NCBI RefSeq assembly: GCF_014851675.1
Contig: NZ_JACVAE010000003.1
Location: forward strand, 62,001-126,000
Direction of reading: 5' to 3'
Source of the DNA: Rhizobium sp. ARZ01
GTDB taxonomy: Bacteria; Pseudomonadota; Alphaproteobacteria; Rhizobiales; Rhizobiaceae
DNA: 64,000 nt
A program made the position numbers and the translations under genes. The first letter of the stretch is position 1. Each line of letters opens with the position of its first letter. Below the pieces are notes generated by a model. It saw only the letters and a program-made list of their open reading frames with translations. It searched no databases and was not told where the DNA came from. This document shows positions 31,309 through 44,266 of this stretch, in pieces.

Positions 31309-32010
31309 TCAGAGGTCTTCGTCTTCGTCCTCGGTGCGTGAGGACTTCAGCGATTTCAGCTTGGCGAAGACGGCGTCTGCGTCGATTTCCTTCTCTTCTT
31401 CGCGCTCGTGTTCGCTATAGGGCAGCTTTTCCGTTTCATGCGCGGATTCGAGCGTTGCACCGAGTTCGGCGGCGGTCGGCAGCGGCCGGCCCTTCGAGGC
31501 GCGTTCGACTTCAAGGTCGAGGTCGATCTGCGAGCAGAGGCCGAGGGTGACTGGATCCATCGGCGTCAGGTTGGCCGAGTTCCAGTGGGTGCGTTCGCGG
31601 ATCTGTTCGATCGTCGACTTGGTGGTGCCGACGAGACGCGAGATCTGGGCATCCTTCAATTCGGGGTGATTACGCACCAGCCAGAGAATTGCATTGGGGC
31701 GGTCCTGGCGCTTGGAGACGGGCGTGTAGCGGGGTCCCTTGCGCTTCGATTCCGGCACGCGGACCTTCGGCTCGGAAAGCTTGAGCTTGTGATTCGGATT
31801 GGATTCGGCGCGGGCGATCTCGTCGCGGGAGAGCTGGCCGGTGGCGATCGGGTCGAGACCTTTGATGCCTTGAGCCGATTCGCCGTCGGCGATCGCCTTG
31901 ACTTCGAGCGGGTGCAGTTTGCAGAACTGGGCGATCTGGTCGAACGACAGCGCCGTGTTGTCGACCAGCCAGACGGCAGTCGCCTTTGGCATGAGCAGTT
32001 GTTGAGCCAT
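31309..32010 (-). CDS. trcR: cell-cycle transcriptional regulator TrcR (DUF1013)
   Basis: 233-residue DUF1013 family protein specific to Alphaproteobacteria; the Caulobacter member acts in cell-cycle transcription. The first 60 residues form a probable HTH (VWLVDNTALSFDQIAQFCKL), and a second region (NAILWLVRNHPELKDAQISRLVGTTKSTIEQIRER) also looks HTH-like, so the protein may contain two DNA-binding modules. The tail is very acidic (EREEEKEIDAD...EDEDEDL). No gene target can be inferred from this window. It has its own predicted promoter and is flanked by two acyl-CoA synthetase genes. Confidence 0.85.
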   Translation of the reverse strand: MAQQLLMPKATAVWLVDNTALSFDQIAQFCKLHPLEVKAIADGESAQGIKGLDPIATGQLSRDEIARAESNPNHKLKLSEPKVRVPESKRKGPRYTPVSKRQDRPNAILWLVRNHPELKDAQISRLVGTTKSTIEQIRERTHWNSANLTPMDPVTLGLCSQIDLDLEVERASKGRPLPTAAELGATLESAHETEKLPYSEHEREEEKEIDADAVFAKLKSLKSSRTEDEDEDL

Positions 32011-32089
32011 GGATACAATCCTTCTGTACGTCCGCGCCGGGGTCGCGGGCCGTGGGTATAAACCACTGATTTCCGGGAATTGTGCACCT

Positions 32090-32118
32090 CTATAGCGTCG
32101 TTGTCGCGGAAATGCAAT
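32090..32118 (-). promoter_or_regulatory. predicted trcR promoter
   Basis: On the minus strand ATTGCA (32113-32118), 17 bases, CTATAG (32090-32095), close to CTTGAC-N17-CTATAT. The leader would be about 75 bases. Confidence 0.5.
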
Positions 32119-32232
32119 TCTTCAAATGACAAATGACCTTTGTCTAATTGCCGTAAGGGTTTGACCTGATATGTATGCCTTGATCGATCGGGCTGGAGGA
32201 GTCTGCCCGACCACGCGTATGAGGAGGAATTC

Positions 32233-34188
<1,956 letters not shown>

Positions 34189-34250
34189 GGAACAGGCCAA
34201 CATTTTTGCATGGAACAGCGACCTCAGGGTCGCCGTTCTCGCATTAAGTA

Positions 34251-34715
34251 TCATACGGGCCGCTGGCAGTGCGGGGGAAGCTTGCGGCCACCGTGATAAG
34301 CGGTGGCCAGGCCGGCGGCGACCAGGTCCTGAGCCGGATTCGTCCCGTCTGCGAGGCGAACGTCCGCCACGACGCGGCCAAAGTATTTGTCGCCGGAGAC
34401 GTTCGTAAGCAGCACGGATCGGCCCTCTCCCACCAGCTGGTCGAGGCGATCCTTCGCCGTTCTCGCGGCACGGCGGATCTCGCTGCACTTGGCCTTCAGT
34501 TCCGGAGCGTCGATGCCGCGCAACCGAACCAATACTTCGACGGTCTGTTGCGGCCACGGGCGAGCGGAAACCAGAATAGTGTCACCATCCACGACGCGGA
34601 TGACGTCCGCGATAACAGGGCCAGCCACGCCTTCTGCAGCAAGCGCTATCTCCGTTCCGCCTATCAGGCAGGTCGCAAGGACAATAGGAGCTACGAGGTG
34701 GCGAAACGATTCCAT
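34251..34715 (-). CDS. thermonuclease-like protein (SNase domain, exported)
   Basis: 154 residues with an N-terminal secretion signal (about 1-26, ending ALAAE) and one staphylococcal nuclease-like domain. Key elements: VDGDTILV, VRLRGIDAPELKAKC and a later YFGRVVADVRLADG segment with the second catalytic Arg region. The usual active-site Arg/Glu pairs (R in VRLRGID, E in APEL) are present, the third Arg is in GRVVA. Nuclease activity is likely but unproven. Probably periplasmic. It converges with acsA and lies 51 bases after the DUF1674 gene on the same strand. Confidence 0.8.
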   Translation of the reverse strand: MESFRHLVAPIVLATCLIGGTEIALAAEGVAGPVIADVIRVVDGDTILVSARPWPQQTVEVLVRLRGIDAPELKAKCSEIRRAARTAKDRLDQLVGEGRSVLLTNVSGDKYFGRVVADVRLADGTNPAQDLVAAGLATAYHGGRKLPPHCQRPV

Positions 34716-34766
34716 GAAAGGAATATATTCCGCTTCCCGTTCGATGACAATAGGATTGTAGACCTA

Positions 34767-34964
34767 TCAGAAATCGATGGCACGGCCATTGATTTCCCAG
34801 TCGCCGAAGCGTGCTGGGTCGAGACCGCCCCGCCCACCGATCTCCGGCGGCATCACCTGAGCCTTCTCCGTAGCCCGGCGTTCTTCTGCCTCCCTCAATG
34901 CACGGATGGCCGCGGGGGGGAGAACGCGGTTGCCGCCGCTGGAATTGTCGTTATCGCCGTGCAT
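34767..34964 (-). CDS. DUF1674 / SDHAF4-like succinate dehydrogenase assembly protein
   Basis: Short protein, 65 residues from ATG 34964 (MHGDNDNSSGG). The C-terminal GGLDPARFGDWEINGRAIDF matches the DUF1674 signature (G-x-DP-x-R-x-GDWE-x-x-GRAxDF). Eukaryotic SDHAF4 of this family supports flavin attachment and assembly of succinate dehydrogenase; bacterial role is by analogy. A longer frame up to 35042 would add 26 residues without support. It precedes the thermonuclease-like gene. Confidence 0.8.
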   Translation of the reverse strand: MHGDNDNSSGGNRVLPPAAIRALREAEERRATEKAQVMPPEIGGRGGLDPARFGDWEINGRAIDF

Positions 34965-35047
34965 CTTGCTCACTCGTGTCCGGCCATATTGAAGAAAGGC
35001 CCCTGGTTCCCCATCATATAGGCACAATACCAATAGCGGCAAAGCTT

Positions 35048-35063
35048 TGATTCACGTGAAACA
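35048..35063. other. parS site 6 (15/16), htpX upstream region
   Basis: TGATTCACGTGAAACA, same variant as site 2. It lies in the divergent DUF1674-htpX region, 35 bases before the htpX start and about 20 kb from oriC, the most distant site seen. Confidence 0.9.
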
Positions 35064-35097
35064 TCGCCGCAGCCGCACCACACACCGGAGACGTCCT

Positions 35098-36063
35098 ATG
35101 AACCTCGTCCGCACGGCGATGCTGTTGGCCTTTCTGACGGCCCTCTTCATGGCCGTCGGCTTCCTGATCGGTGGCAAGAGCGGCATGATGATTGCGCTTG
35201 TTATTGCTGCGGCCACGAACCTCTTTTCGTACTGGAATGCCGACAAGATGGTGCTGTCGATGTACGGCGCCAAGGAGGTCGACGAGCGCAGCGCGCCCGA
35301 GTACTACGGCATGGTCCGTGACCTTGCCGCACGCGCCGGCCTCCCAATGCCCCGCGTCTATGTAATCAACAGCGAACAGCCAAACGCATTTGCGACCGGG
35401 CGCAACCCGCAGAATGCAGCGGTTGCCGCATCCACCGGCCTTCTCCAGGCGCTTTCCTATGAGGAAGTTGCGGGCGTCATGGCGCATGAGCTTGCCCACG
35501 TCCAGAACCGTGACACGCTGACGATGACGATCACGGCAACAATTGCCGGTGCGATCTCCATGCTTGCCAATTTTGCCATGTTCTTCGGCGGCAATCGCGA
35601 GAACAACAACAACAACCCACTGGGCTTCGTCGGTGTACTGGTCGCGATGATCGTCGCTCCCTTCGCCGCGATGCTGGTGCAGATGGCAATCAGCCGGACG
35701 CGCGAATACTCAGCGGATCGCCGCGGCGCCGAAATCTGCGGCAATCCGCTGTGGCTCGCATCCGCGCTTCGAAAGATTGCAATGGCTGCAGGCCGCATTT
35801 CGAATGAGGAAGCCGAACACAATCCGGCGACGGCGCACATGTTCATCATCAACCCGCTGTCGGGCGCGCGGATGGACAACCTGTTTTCGACCCATCCGGA
35901 TACTGGCAACCGCATTGCCGCGCTCGAAGCGCTGGCGACAGAAATGCAGCAGACCTCGACGCCGCAGGCCTCGCCTGCTAAGGCCGAGCGCAAATCGCGT
36001 TCCGTTCCGTCGACCGGCTGGGGACGCGGTGGTTCACAACCACCAAAAGGTCCCTGGTCTTGA
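35098..36063 (+). CDS. htpX: HtpX-type membrane zinc metalloprotease (M48)
   Basis: Inner-membrane protease degrading misfolded membrane proteins. 321 residues. Zinc motif HELAH (130-134, Glu131 catalytic) and a third-ligand Glu in [12 protein letters not shown] region. N-terminal membrane spans about 5-23 and 28-45, and a pair around 145-165 and 178-200. ATG 35098 has no strong Shine-Dalgarno in the six bases before it but gives the family N-terminus. The 18 upstream in-frame codons would run through parS site 6. Stop overlaps the start of rsmB (4 bases). Confidence 0.93.
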   Translation: MNLVRTAMLLAFLTALFMAVGFLIGGKSGMMIALVIAAATNLFSYWNADKMVLSMYGAKEVDERSAPEYYGMVRDLAARAGLPMPRVYVINSEQPNAFATGRNPQNAAVAASTGLLQALSYEEVAGVMAHELAHVQNRDTLTMTITATIAGAISMLANFAMFFGGNRENNNNNPLGFVGVLVAMIVAPFAAMLVQMAISRTREYSADRRGAEICGNPLWLASALRKIAMAAGRISNEEAEHNPATAHMFIINPLSGARMDNLFSTHPDTGNRIAALEALATEMQQTSTPQASPAKAERKSRSVPSTGWGRGGSQPPKGPWS

Positions 36064-37478
36064 CATCCGATCACCGCAGAAACGATTCGCAACCGAAACA
36101 AAAATCACGCAACACGCGTCCACGGAGCAAGAGTGGGGCCGACAGCCAACTGCCGGAAATGGAAAAGGCCGGTCTCAGGCCGCGCCAGGTTGCCGCCAAA
36201 TTGCTTGCAGCGGTCGTCGACCGGCAAACTTCGCTCGACGGGATGCTCGACGCAGAGAACGGCAATCCCGGCTACCGGGCGCTGAACGAGGCTGACCGCG
36301 CGCTCGTTCGGGCGATACTCAATTCTGCCCTCCGGCACCTGCCGCGGATTCAGGCCATCATACATTCGCTGGTCGAAACACCGCTCCCGGACGGCGCTCG
36401 CAATCTCTACCATGTCCTAACGGTAGCGTCTGCGCAAATACTCTACCTGGACGTGCCTGATCATTCCGCCGTTGATCTGGCAGTGGAGCAGGCACGGAGC
36501 GATCCGCGCAGCAGTCGATTCGCAAGTCTGGTGAATGCCGTGCTCCGGCGGCTCGCCCGTGAGAAGGCGCAGCAATTGACGGCCACGCAGGCCGTTCCGG
36601 TCGTGCCGTCCTGGTTTTTCGACCGCCTGGTGCAGGTTTACAGGCACGAGCATGCGGCGCGGATCTCAGAATCGCTGCTCGCGCCGGCGGCGATCGATCT
36701 CACCGTCAAATCGGATCCGCAGACGTGGGCAACGAGACTCGGTGGACAAGTTTTGTCGACCGGTTCGGTACGCCTTTCGGCGTTCGCTGGCCGGATTCCC
36801 GATCTCGACGGCTTTGCGGAGGGGGAATGGTGGGTGCAGGACACCGCAGCCTCGATACCAGCGAAGCTATTTCCAATTCTGAACGGTCAAAGAGTGGCAG
36901 ATCTCTGCGCCGCTCCAGGCGGCAAGACGGCGCAGCTCGCGCTCGCCGGTGCTCGGGTCACTGCCCTCGACCAATCCGCCAATCGAATGAAGCGCCTCGA
37001 TGCCAATCTCGACCGCCTTGGCCTGTCGGCCACGACGGTCGAGACGAACCTGCTGGATTTCCGCCCAACGGATCTCTTCGATGCCGTTCTCCTCGATGCG
37101 CCCTGCTCCTCGACCGGCACGATCCGGCGTCATCCGGACGTGCTCTGGACGAAGGGCCCGAAGGATATCGAAAAGCTGGCGCAACTGCAGGAAAAACTTC
37201 TGCGGCACGCGCTGACGCTGGTAAAGCCCGGCGGCCATCTCGTCTTCTCCAACTGCTCGCTCGATCCGCTCGAGGGTGAGGAGGTGACCGCGAGCGTCCT
37301 AGCCGACGTGCCCGGCTGGTCGCGCGTTGCCATCGACCCCGCCCCATGGCCCGGATTGGAAGAGGCCGTTTCGCCACTCGGCGAGTTTCGCACGACGCCG
37401 GCGATGTTGCCGGGGGACCAGGCGATCGCGGGCGGGCTGGACGGCTTTTATGCTGTTCTGCTAAAGCGGGATGCTTGA
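36060..37478 (+). CDS. rsmB: 16S rRNA (cytosine-5-) methyltransferase, RsmB/NOP2/Sun family
   Basis: SAM-dependent m5C rRNA methyltransferase with N-terminal NusB-like RNA-binding domain (about 35-175) and C-terminal catalytic domain. 472 residues from TTG 36060, which overlaps the htpX stop. SAM motif [13 protein letters not shown] (281-293), the catalytic Cys349 in [15 protein letters not shown] and Cys399 in FSNCSLDP are the two invariant cysteines. The first 33 residues are highly basic and unconserved; ATG 36159 is an alternative start and TTG is unusual. No other gene intervenes with htpX, so they are cotranscribed. Confidence 0.9.
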   Translation: MTSDHRRNDSQPKQKSRNTRPRSKSGADSQLPEMEKAGLRPRQVAAKLLAAVVDRQTSLDGMLDAENGNPGYRALNEADRALVRAILNSALRHLPRIQAIIHSLVETPLPDGARNLYHVLTVASAQILYLDVPDHSAVDLAVEQARSDPRSSRFASLVNAVLRRLAREKAQQLTATQAVPVVPSWFFDRLVQVYRHEHAARISESLLAPAAIDLTVKSDPQTWATRLGGQVLSTGSVRLSAFAGRIPDLDGFAEGEWWVQDTAASIPAKLFPILNGQRVADLCAAPGGKTAQLALAGARVTALDQSANRMKRLDANLDRLGLSATTVETNLLDFRPTDLFDAVLLDAPCSSTGTIRRHPDVLWTKGPKDIEKLAQLQEKLLRHALTLVKPGGHLVFSNCSLDPLEGEEVTASVLADVPGWSRVAIDPAPWPGLEEAVSPLGEFRTTPAMLPGDQAIAGGLDGFYAVLLKRDA

Positions 37479-37484
37479 AGAAAA

Positions 37485-37505
37485 CTGCGCTGCATTGCAG
37501 CGCAG
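37485..37505. other. palindrome downstream of rsmB
   Basis: CTGCGCTGCA and its exact reverse complement TGCAGCGCAG separated by one T, seven bases after the rsmB stop. It can fold as a 9-bp stem with a 3-base loop but lacks a T run. A terminator or mRNA end-protecting hairpin is possible. Confidence 0.4.
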
Positions 37506-37632
37506 AAGTCGATTACCGGGCTGCAAAATACTCGACTCGACGGTTTGGCCATCAACAACCGGCATTGGTCTGCGAATTGACGCAGCGGAATCCTGTGCCT
37601 ACCAATAGGATGCGGGAAAGAGTTTGTTAAGA

Positions 37633-39318
37633 ATGCGGCTTTCGGACCAGCAACGGCTCGTCTACTTGTATGGACGTGAGACGTGGAGGCGCTTTTCGCG
37701 GCGACTGGCTGTGGGGCGCGTCTCGGCGCTGCGCTTTGCCGGCCGCACTCCAGACAGGCTGCTGGTCGCGCCGACCGATTTGCGGCCTGCAGACGCATTC
37801 ACCGCGGAGGAAATCATCGCCGGCCGAATTCCGCTGGCGGGTCGGATGCTCGATTGCGAGGGCGAAACGCCCTTTTCGCTAGAACTCCCCTCAGAAGAGT
37901 TTGCCCGGCGACTGCATGCCTTTGCCTGGCTTCGTCACATGCGCGTGGCCGAAAAGGAAGATGCTTCGCCTGTCGTTCGCGCGGTTATCGGCGACTGGAT
38001 CGAGATACACGGGCGGGTTCTCGCCGGGATCGCCTGGCGACCGGAGGTGATCGCCGAGCGCATCATCGCCTGGTTGTCCCATTCTCCCGTCGTCCTGCGC
38101 GACGCCGACTATTCCTTCTATCGCCGCTTCTTGAAGAGCCTTGCTTTCCAGGTTCGCTACCTGCGCCACATTGCCGACACAACGCGTGAAGGGGAGACGA
38201 AGCTGCACGTCCGGATTGCGCTCGCCATGGCGTCGATCGCCATGCCCAATTCGGGCGCGGCCGTCCGTCGCGCCGCCCGGCATCTCGACCGGGAACTGGA
38301 CCGGCAGATCCTGGCCGATGGTGGCCATGTGTCGCGCAATCCGCGCGTCGGCCTGGATTTGCTGTTCGATCTGTTGCCGCTCCGGCAGACCTACGTCAAT
38401 CTGGGCCACCACGTTCCCCAGCGGCTCATCCCCTGTATCGATCGTATCTATCCGGCGCTGCGTTTTTTCCGACATCAGGGCGGCGAACTCGCATTGTTCA
38501 ATGGGGCGACCTACACGCTTGCAAACGAACTTTTGTCGGTCCTTCGATACGACGAGACCTCAGGCGCGCCGTTTCGCGGCCTGCCGCAGACCGGCTACGA
38601 AAGGATCGAAGCCGGTGACACCACGATCATCGTCGATGCCGGAAAGCCACTCTCGGTCCCCCTTTCGACCTCGGCGACCGCCGGTTGCCTTTCGTTGGAA
38701 ATGTCGTCAGGACGGAACCGCTATTTCGTGAACTCCGGCCTGCCGCGCTTTGCCGGGGAAGCGATCCGGCAATTGTCGCGCGCAACGGCCGCCCATTCCG
38801 TGGCCACCTTGAATGATACATCCTCGGCCCGAATCTCTGCCTCGCGCTATCTCGGTCCGGTCATTTTCGGTGGCATATCGAAAATTGACGCGGCGCGTTA
38901 CGAGGGAGGTGACGGCGCCGAGGGGCTGAAGGCCAGCCATGACGGATACCTGGCGAACTTCGGCCTGCTTTACGAGCGGGATATCTATCTGAACGCAGCG
39001 GGAACGGAAATTCGCGGACGCGAACGGTTCATGAAGCCCGATGGGACCGTGCCCGCCGGCGGCAAGAGCGTCGCGGTCGTACGCTTTCATGTTCATCCAT
39101 CGATCCGCATCGTCCCCGTGGGCGAACATGAAGTTCGGCTGGTCGCCCATGATGGCGATAGCTGGGTATTCACCTGCCTCGACGTAGCCGTCGTGGAAGA
39201 AGAGGATGTCTTTCTCGCCGATCCGACGGGTGTGCGCGCCGCGCGACAGCTGACGCTCACCATGCCGCTCGCAAGTGTTCCGGAGCTGCAATGGCTCATG
39301 CGACGGGATCGCCGCTGA
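37633..39318 (+). CDS. heparinase II/III family protein
   Basis: 561-residue protein of the heparinase II/III-like polysaccharide lyase family (alpha/alpha toroid plus C-terminal beta-sandwich). The segment [27 protein letters not shown] and the C-terminal beta domain with [20 protein letters not shown] are seen in the rhizobial family; the substrate is unknown and need not be heparin. No clear signal peptide: the N-terminus is [24 protein letters not shown] and amphipathic. ATG 37633 is preferred to the TTG at 37624. Lies between rsmB and purH, same direction; the placement is common in Rhizobiales but a functional link is not known. Confidence 0.75.
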   Translation: MRLSDQQRLVYLYGRETWRRFSRRLAVGRVSALRFAGRTPDRLLVAPTDLRPADAFTAEEIIAGRIPLAGRMLDCEGETPFSLELPSEEFARRLHAFAWLRHMRVAEKEDASPVVRAVIGDWIEIHGRVLAGIAWRPEVIAERIIAWLSHSPVVLRDADYSFYRRFLKSLAFQVRYLRHIADTTREGETKLHVRIALAMASIAMPNSGAAVRRAARHLDRELDRQILADGGHVSRNPRVGLDLLFDLLPLRQTYVNLGHHVPQRLIPCIDRIYPALRFFRHQGGELALFNGATYTLANELLSVLRYDETSGAPFRGLPQTGYERIEAGDTTIIVDAGKPLSVPLSTSATAGCLSLEMSSGRNRYFVNSGLPRFAGEAIRQLSRATAAHSVATLNDTSSARISASRYLGPVIFGGISKIDAARYEGGDGAEGLKASHDGYLANFGLLYERDIYLNAAGTEIRGRERFMKPDGTVPAGGKSVAVVRFHVHPSIRIVPVGEHEVRLVAHDGDSWVFTCLDVAVVEEEDVFLADPTGVRAARQLTLTMPLASVPELQWLMRRDRR

Positions 39319-39425
39319 AGCCTCAAGATTGGCGGTTTCCTCGCCTGCGCTCGTGTGTTAACGGGGCACATGCACTCCGCCGGCGGCTTGCTCGGACGTC
39401 GGCCCCCTACTCCCGGAGATACCCC

Positions 39426-41036
39426 ATGGCCGTTGCTTCCAAGAAAATCCCAGCACCCGATCGCGTGCAGATCAAGACCGCGCTTTTGTCTGTTTCCGAC
39501 AAGACCGGGATCGTTGAACTTGCAGCCGCGCTGGCAAAAGAGGGTATCCGCCTTCTTTCCACTGGTGGAACCCACAAGACCCTGGCCGACGCAGGCCTGA
39601 CCGTCACCGACGTTTCCGAGATCACCGGCTTTCCGGAGATCATGGACGGTCGCGTCAAGACGCTTCACCCCAATGTCCATGGCGGCTTGCTGGCGATCCG
39701 GGACGATGCGGAGCACGTCGAAGCCATGAAGACGCACGGCATCGGCGCAATCGACCTCGCTATCATCAATCTCTATCCGTTCGAAGAGGTTCGCGCCAAG
39801 GGCGGCGACTACCCGACGACGGTCGAAAATATCGACATTGGCGGCCCGGCGATGATCCGCGCCGCGGCCAAGAACCATGCCTATGTGACGATCGTGACCG
39901 ATCCTGCCGACTATTCGGCGCTGATCGGGGAGCTTGCGACGGGTGCGACCTCGTACGCCTTCCGCCAGCGTCAGGCGGCCAAGGCGTACGCGCGCACCGC
40001 AGCCTATGATACCGCCATCTCCAACTGGTTTGCCGAAGCGCTCGATATCGGCACGCCGGCATACCGCACGATTGGTGGCGTCCTGAAGGAAGAGATGCGC
40101 TACGGCGAAAACCCGCACCAGAAGGCGGCATTTTATGTCACCGGCGAAAATCGCCCCGGGGTTGCGACAGCCACGCTGCTGCAGGGCAAGCAGCTTTCCT
40201 ACAACAACATCAACGACACCGACGCGGCATTCGAGCTCGTTGCCGAGTTCCTGCCGCAGAACGGTCCGGCCTGTGCCATCATCAAGCACGCCAACCCCTG
40301 CGGCGTTGCGACGGCTCCGACCCTGAAGGAAGCCTACAAGCGGGCGCTTGCCTGCGACCCAGTTTCTGCCTTCGGCGGCATCATCGCGCTGAACAGCACG
40401 CTTGATGGCGAAACGGCCGAGGAGATCGTCAAGCTCTTCACCGAGGTCATCATCGCGCCGGACGCCGATGAGGCCGCGCGTGCCGTGATTGCAAGTAAGC
40501 CGAACCTGCGCCTCCTCATCACCGGCGGCTTGCCGGATCCGCGAACCCCTGGCCTTTCGGCAAAGACGGTCTCGGGTGGCCTTCTGGTGCAGAGTCGTGA
40601 CAACGGCATGGTGGAAGATCTGGACCTGAAGGTCGTCACCAAGCGAGCACCGACGGCACAGGAACTCGAGGACATGAAGTTCGCGTTCAAGGTCGCCAAG
40701 CACGTCAAGTCGAACGCGGTCGTCTACGCCAAGGATGGTCAGTCGGCAGGCATCGGCGCCGGTCAGATGAGCCGCGTCGATTCGGCCCGCATCGCCGCGC
40801 TCAAGGCGGAAGAAGCGGCGAAGGCGATGGGACTGGCGGAGCCGCTGACGCGCGGTTCGGCCGTGGCCTCCGAGGCCTTCCTGCCATTCGCGGACGGGCT
40901 TCTGTCAGCCATTGCAGCCGGCGCCACGGCGGTCATCCAGCCAGGCGGCTCCATGCGCGATGCCGAGGTTATTGCCGCTGCCGACGAAGCCGGCGTTGCG
41001 ATGGTCTTCACCGGCATGCGCCACTTCCGCCACTAA
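39426..41036 (+). CDS. purH: bifunctional AICAR formyltransferase / IMP cyclohydrolase
   Basis: Catalyses the last two steps of IMP synthesis. 536 residues from ATG 39426. IMP cyclohydrolase half: SVSDKTGI (about 23-30), STGGTHKTL and [10 protein letters not shown] (about 79-88). AICAR transformylase half: KHANPCGVA with the active-site Lys-His and [10 protein letters not shown]. Upstream in-frame start at 39291 would overlap the heparinase gene and is rejected. Ribosome site is the GGAGA before ATG 39426. Upstream 107 bases contain no recognised riboswitch. Confidence 0.97.
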   Translation: MAVASKKIPAPDRVQIKTALLSVSDKTGIVELAAALAKEGIRLLSTGGTHKTLADAGLTVTDVSEITGFPEIMDGRVKTLHPNVHGGLLAIRDDAEHVEAMKTHGIGAIDLAIINLYPFEEVRAKGGDYPTTVENIDIGGPAMIRAAAKNHAYVTIVTDPADYSALIGELATGATSYAFRQRQAAKAYARTAAYDTAISNWFAEALDIGTPAYRTIGGVLKEEMRYGENPHQKAAFYVTGENRPGVATATLLQGKQLSYNNINDTDAAFELVAEFLPQNGPACAIIKHANPCGVATAPTLKEAYKRALACDPVSAFGGIIALNSTLDGETAEEIVKLFTEVIIAPDADEAARAVIASKPNLRLLITGGLPDPRTPGLSAKTVSGGLLVQSRDNGMVEDLDLKVVTKRAPTAQELEDMKFAFKVAKHVKSNAVVYAKDGQSAGIGAGQMSRVDSARIAALKAEEAAKAMGLAEPLTRGSAVASEAFLPFADGLLSAIAAGATAVIQPGGSMRDAEVIAAADEAGVAMVFTGMRHFRH

Positions 41037-41054
41037 GCGCAGCGGAAAGCGTGA

Positions 41055-41078
41055 CTCCGGCGCTCAATTGCGCCGGAG
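41055..41078. other. hairpin after purH
   Basis: Perfect 9-bp stem CTCCGGCGC/GCGCCGGAG with a 6-base loop, 18 bases after the purH stop. No T run follows; a terminator of weak type or mRNA stabiliser. Confidence 0.45.
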
Positions 41079-41249
41079 GTCTCAGATGTCTCTCCCGAAA
41101 GCAGGAACCGGCTTCGGGACACAGGCATGCGCAAAAACAATGAGATAGGGCGCGCAGAGCGCGTCCGTTAGATCGTGGTACGCCATCGTACCGCCACACC
41201 GACTGCTTGGGAGCCGGCGCTGCGCTTCCGCATGACGGAAGCGCATATA

Positions 41250-42872
41250 TCACCCACGCAGGCCGGGCGCTTCTTGTCCCGTGCGCTCGACATACTCGGT
41301 ATAGCCGCCGCCATACTGATGAATCCCGTCCGGCGTCAATTCGAGCACCCGGTTCGAAAGCGCAGCGAGGAAATGGCGATCGTGCGAGACGAAAAGCATG
41401 GTGCCCTCGTAGGCCGATAGCGCCTTGATCAGCATTTCCTTCGTGTCGAGGTCAAGGTGGTTGGTCGGTTCGTCGAGAACGAGGAAGTTCGGCGGATCAA
41501 ACAGCATTGCCGCCATCACCAGCCGTGCCTTCTCGCCGCCGGAAAGCACGCGGCATCGCTTCTCGACGTCATCGCCGGAAAAGCCGAAACAGCCGGCCAG
41601 AGCGCGCAGCGGTGCCTGGCCTGCCTTAGGAAAACGCTCCTCAAGCCATTGCAAAATGGTGCTGTCGCCATCGAGAACGTCCATCGAATGCTGGGCAAAG
41701 TAGCCGAGCTTGACGCTGGCGCCGAGCGAGACGCTCCCCTTGTCCGGTATGGTGGTACCGGTGACCAGCTTGAGCAAGGTCGACTTGCCGGCGCCGTTGA
41801 TGCCCATGATGCACCAGCGTTCGCGCCGGCGCACCATGAAGTCGAGACCGTCATAGATCGTGCGGCTGCCATATGCCTTGTGGACGCTCTTGAGATTGAC
41901 GACGTCTTCGCCGGAGCGCGGCGCCGGCAGGAAGTCGAAGGCAATGGTCTGGCGTCGGCGCGGTGGCTCGACGCGGTCGATCTTCTCCAGCTTCTTGACC
42001 CGGCTCTGGACCTGCGAGGCGTGGGATGCCCGCGCCTTGAACCGCTCGATGAACTTGATCTCCTTGGCGAGCATTGCCTGCTGGCGTTCGAACTGGGCCT
42101 GCTGCTGCTTCTCGTTCAGCGCCCGCTGCTCCTCATAGAAACCATAGTCGCCGGAATAGGTCGTCAGCGCACCCGCATCGATCTCGATGATCTTGGTGAC
42201 AATCCGGTTCATGAATTCGCGGTCGTGCGACGTCATCAGCAGCGCGCCGTCGTAACCCTTCAGGAAGTCTTCCAGCCAGATCAGGCTTTCGAGGTCGAGG
42301 TGGTTGCTCGGCTCGTCGAGCAGCATGACATCCGGTCGCATCAGGAGAATGCGGGCAAGCGCCACGCGCATTTTCCAGCCACCTGAGAGCTTTGAGACGT
42401 CGCTGTCCATCATCTCCTGGCTGAAGCTGAGCCCGGCCAGAACCTCGCGCGCGCGTCCCTCCAAGGCATAGCCATCGAGTTCCTCGTAGCGCGCCTGCAC
42501 CTCGCCGTAGCGTTCGATGATCGCATCCATTTCGTCCATGCGGTCGGGATCCGACATGGCTGCTTCCAGTTCCCGCAGCTCCGCTGCCACGACGCTCACA
42601 GGGCCCGCCCCTTCCATCACCTCGGCAACGGCTGAACGACCGCTCATTTCTCCGACATCCTGGTCGAAATAGCCGATCGTCATACCCTTCTCGACCGAGA
42701 CCTGCCCCTCGTCGGGCAGTTCCTCGCCGGTGATCATCCGGAAGAGCGTCGTTTTTCCGGCGCCGTTCGGGCCGACAAGCCCGATCTTTTCGCCACGGTT
42801 CAATGCCGCGGAGGCTTCGATGTAGAGAATGCGGTGGCTGCTGGACTTGCTGATATTGTCGATACGGATCAT
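41250..42872 (-). CDS. ABC-F family ATP-binding protein
   Basis: 540-residue tandem-ABC protein without membrane domain, of the ABC-F class that acts on ribosomes. First cassette: Walker A GPNGAGKTTL (about 34-43), LSGGWKMR, LLDEPSNHLD. Second: GINGAGKSTL, LSGGEKAR, VLDEPTNHLD. Between them is a charged linker (NEKQQQAQFERQQAMLAKEIKFIERF...) typical of the P-site tRNA-interaction motif. Both switch-loop SHDREF/SHDRHF histidines are present. Subfamily (EttA/Uup/YbiT-like) cannot be assigned with certainty. Monocistronic, converges with purH. Confidence 0.92.
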   Translation of the reverse strand: MIRIDNISKSSSHRILYIEASAALNRGEKIGLVGPNGAGKTTLFRMITGEELPDEGQVSVEKGMTIGYFDQDVGEMSGRSAVAEVMEGAGPVSVVAAELRELEAAMSDPDRMDEMDAIIERYGEVQARYEELDGYALEGRAREVLAGLSFSQEMMDSDVSKLSGGWKMRVALARILLMRPDVMLLDEPSNHLDLESLIWLEDFLKGYDGALLMTSHDREFMNRIVTKIIEIDAGALTTYSGDYGFYEEQRALNEKQQQAQFERQQAMLAKEIKFIERFKARASHASQVQSRVKKLEKIDRVEPPRRRQTIAFDFLPAPRSGEDVVNLKSVHKAYGSRTIYDGLDFMVRRRERWCIMGINGAGKSTLLKLVTGTTIPDKGSVSLGASVKLGYFAQHSMDVLDGDSTILQWLEERFPKAGQAPLRALAGCFGFSGDDVEKRCRVLSGGEKARLVMAAMLFDPPNFLVLDEPTNHLDLDTKEMLIKALSAYEGTMLFVSHDRHFLAALSNRVLELTPDGIHQYGGGYTEYVERTGQEAPGLRG

Positions 42873-42982
42873 TGGAGAGACGGCCTGGTGGGTTGCGGGG
42901 CACCTATGCCACGGGCCGGCGGCGCTGTCACGCGGACAAGCGCGTTGATACCGCTCACACCGCAGTCAATGTGACATCACCA

Positions 42983-44266
42983 TCACGCGTTTTCGAGTGC
43001 CTGCGCCAGATCAGCGATCAGATCGTCTGAATGCTCGATCCCGATCGACAGCCGAATTGTCGAATCGAAAATCCCGATGCGTTGACGCACCTCCACCGGC
43101 ACGCCCGAATGCGTTGTACTTGCTGGGTGACTTGCCAGCGACTCCGTGCCCCCGAGGCTGACAGCCAACTTGAATATCTGCAGGGCATTCAGGAAGCGAA
43201 ACGAGGCGGGCTGGCCACCGCGGATGTCGAAGGAGAAGGTGGAGCCTGCTCCGGTGCACTGGCGGGAGAAAACCTTGCCGACCGGGCTTTCGGGGTCGTG
43301 GTAGCCCAGATAGTGGATCGTCTCCACCTTTGCATGGTCATGCAAGAAGTCGGCGATTGCACGTGCATTGCCGTTGGCCTTTTCCATGCGGATCGAGAGC
43401 GTTTCGAGCGAGCGGCCGAGCATCCAGCAGGAATGCGGATCAAGCTGCGTGCCGATCGCGCCGCGCAGTGCTTTCACGGGCTTCATGACTGATCTGGGGC
43501 CAAGCGCCGCTCCGGCGATCAGATCGGAATGGCCACCCACATACTTGGTCAGCGAGTAGAGTGAGATATCGGCACCATGTTCAATCGGCTGCTGGAAGAC
43601 GGGGCCGAGCAGCGTGTTGTCGCAGGCAATGATCGGCCGTCCTCCCTGTTTTTGGCCGATGGCCTCTGCAATGCCGCGAACCAAGGCTATATCGACCAGG
43701 CTGTTGGTGGGATTGGCCGGTGTTTCGATAAGAATGACCGAAACGCGACCCTTCGTCATCGCCTCTTCGGCAGCAGACTGCAACGCTGTCTCGTTGAGGC
43801 CGTCTGCGAACCCGACGGCTTGGACGCCAAGGTTGAGCATGGTCCTGCTGAGCAGTGTTTCCGTTCCACCGTAGAGCGGCTGAGAATGCAGGATCACGTC
43901 ACCCGGACGGGCAAAGGCCAGCAGCGTGGTCGCGATTGCGGACATTCCGGAGGAAAAGAGCGCGCCGCTTTCGGTCCGCTCATAGATTGCAAGCCGGTCC
44001 TCGACGATTTCGCTGTTGGGGTGGTTGAAGCGGGAATATACCAGACCGCCGGTGGTGCCGGCCGGCGGTTCGCGGCGTCCGGCGGTATAGTCGAAGAAAT
44101 CCCGCCCCTCCTCGGCCGAACGGAATACAAAGGTCGACGTCAGGAACACGGGAGGCTTCACCGCGCCTTCGGACAATTCCGGATCGTAACCGTAATTCAG
44201 CATCTGCGTTTCAGGATGCAGGTCGTGGTTTCCGATGCGCGTCTTGGACGGGCGGGGTGCGGTCAT
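42983..44266 (-). CDS. cystathionine gamma-synthase family PLP enzyme
   Basis: 427-residue trans-sulfuration enzyme of the Cys/Met metabolism PLP family (fold type I). Schiff-base Lys241 in [16 protein letters not shown], phosphate-binding [14 protein letters not shown] (105-118), and cofactor-contacting [13 protein letters not shown]. It begins with a [16 protein letters not shown] segment longer than MetB and resembles a rhizobial subgroup of unassigned substrate; O-acetylhomoserine/cystathionine-type chemistry is probable. ATG 44266 has an AAAGGAG site 8 bases before. No SAM-II riboswitch could be seen in the upstream sequence. Monocistronic. Confidence 0.85.
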   Translation of the reverse strand: MTAPRPSKTRIGNHDLHPETQMLNYGYDPELSEGAVKPPVFLTSTFVFRSAEEGRDFFDYTAGRREPPAGTTGGLVYSRFNHPNSEIVEDRLAIYERTESGALFSSGMSAIATTLLAFARPGDVILHSQPLYGGTETLLSRTMLNLGVQAVGFADGLNETALQSAAEEAMTKGRVSVILIETPANPTNSLVDIALVRGIAEAIGQKQGGRPIIACDNTLLGPVFQQPIEHGADISLYSLTKYVGGHSDLIAGAALGPRSVMKPVKALRGAIGTQLDPHSCWMLGRSLETLSIRMEKANGNARAIADFLHDHAKVETIHYLGYHDPESPVGKVFSRQCTGAGSTFSFDIRGGQPASFRFLNALQIFKLAVSLGGTESLASHPASTTHSGVPVEVRQRIGIFDSTIRLSIGIEHSDDLIADLAQALENA

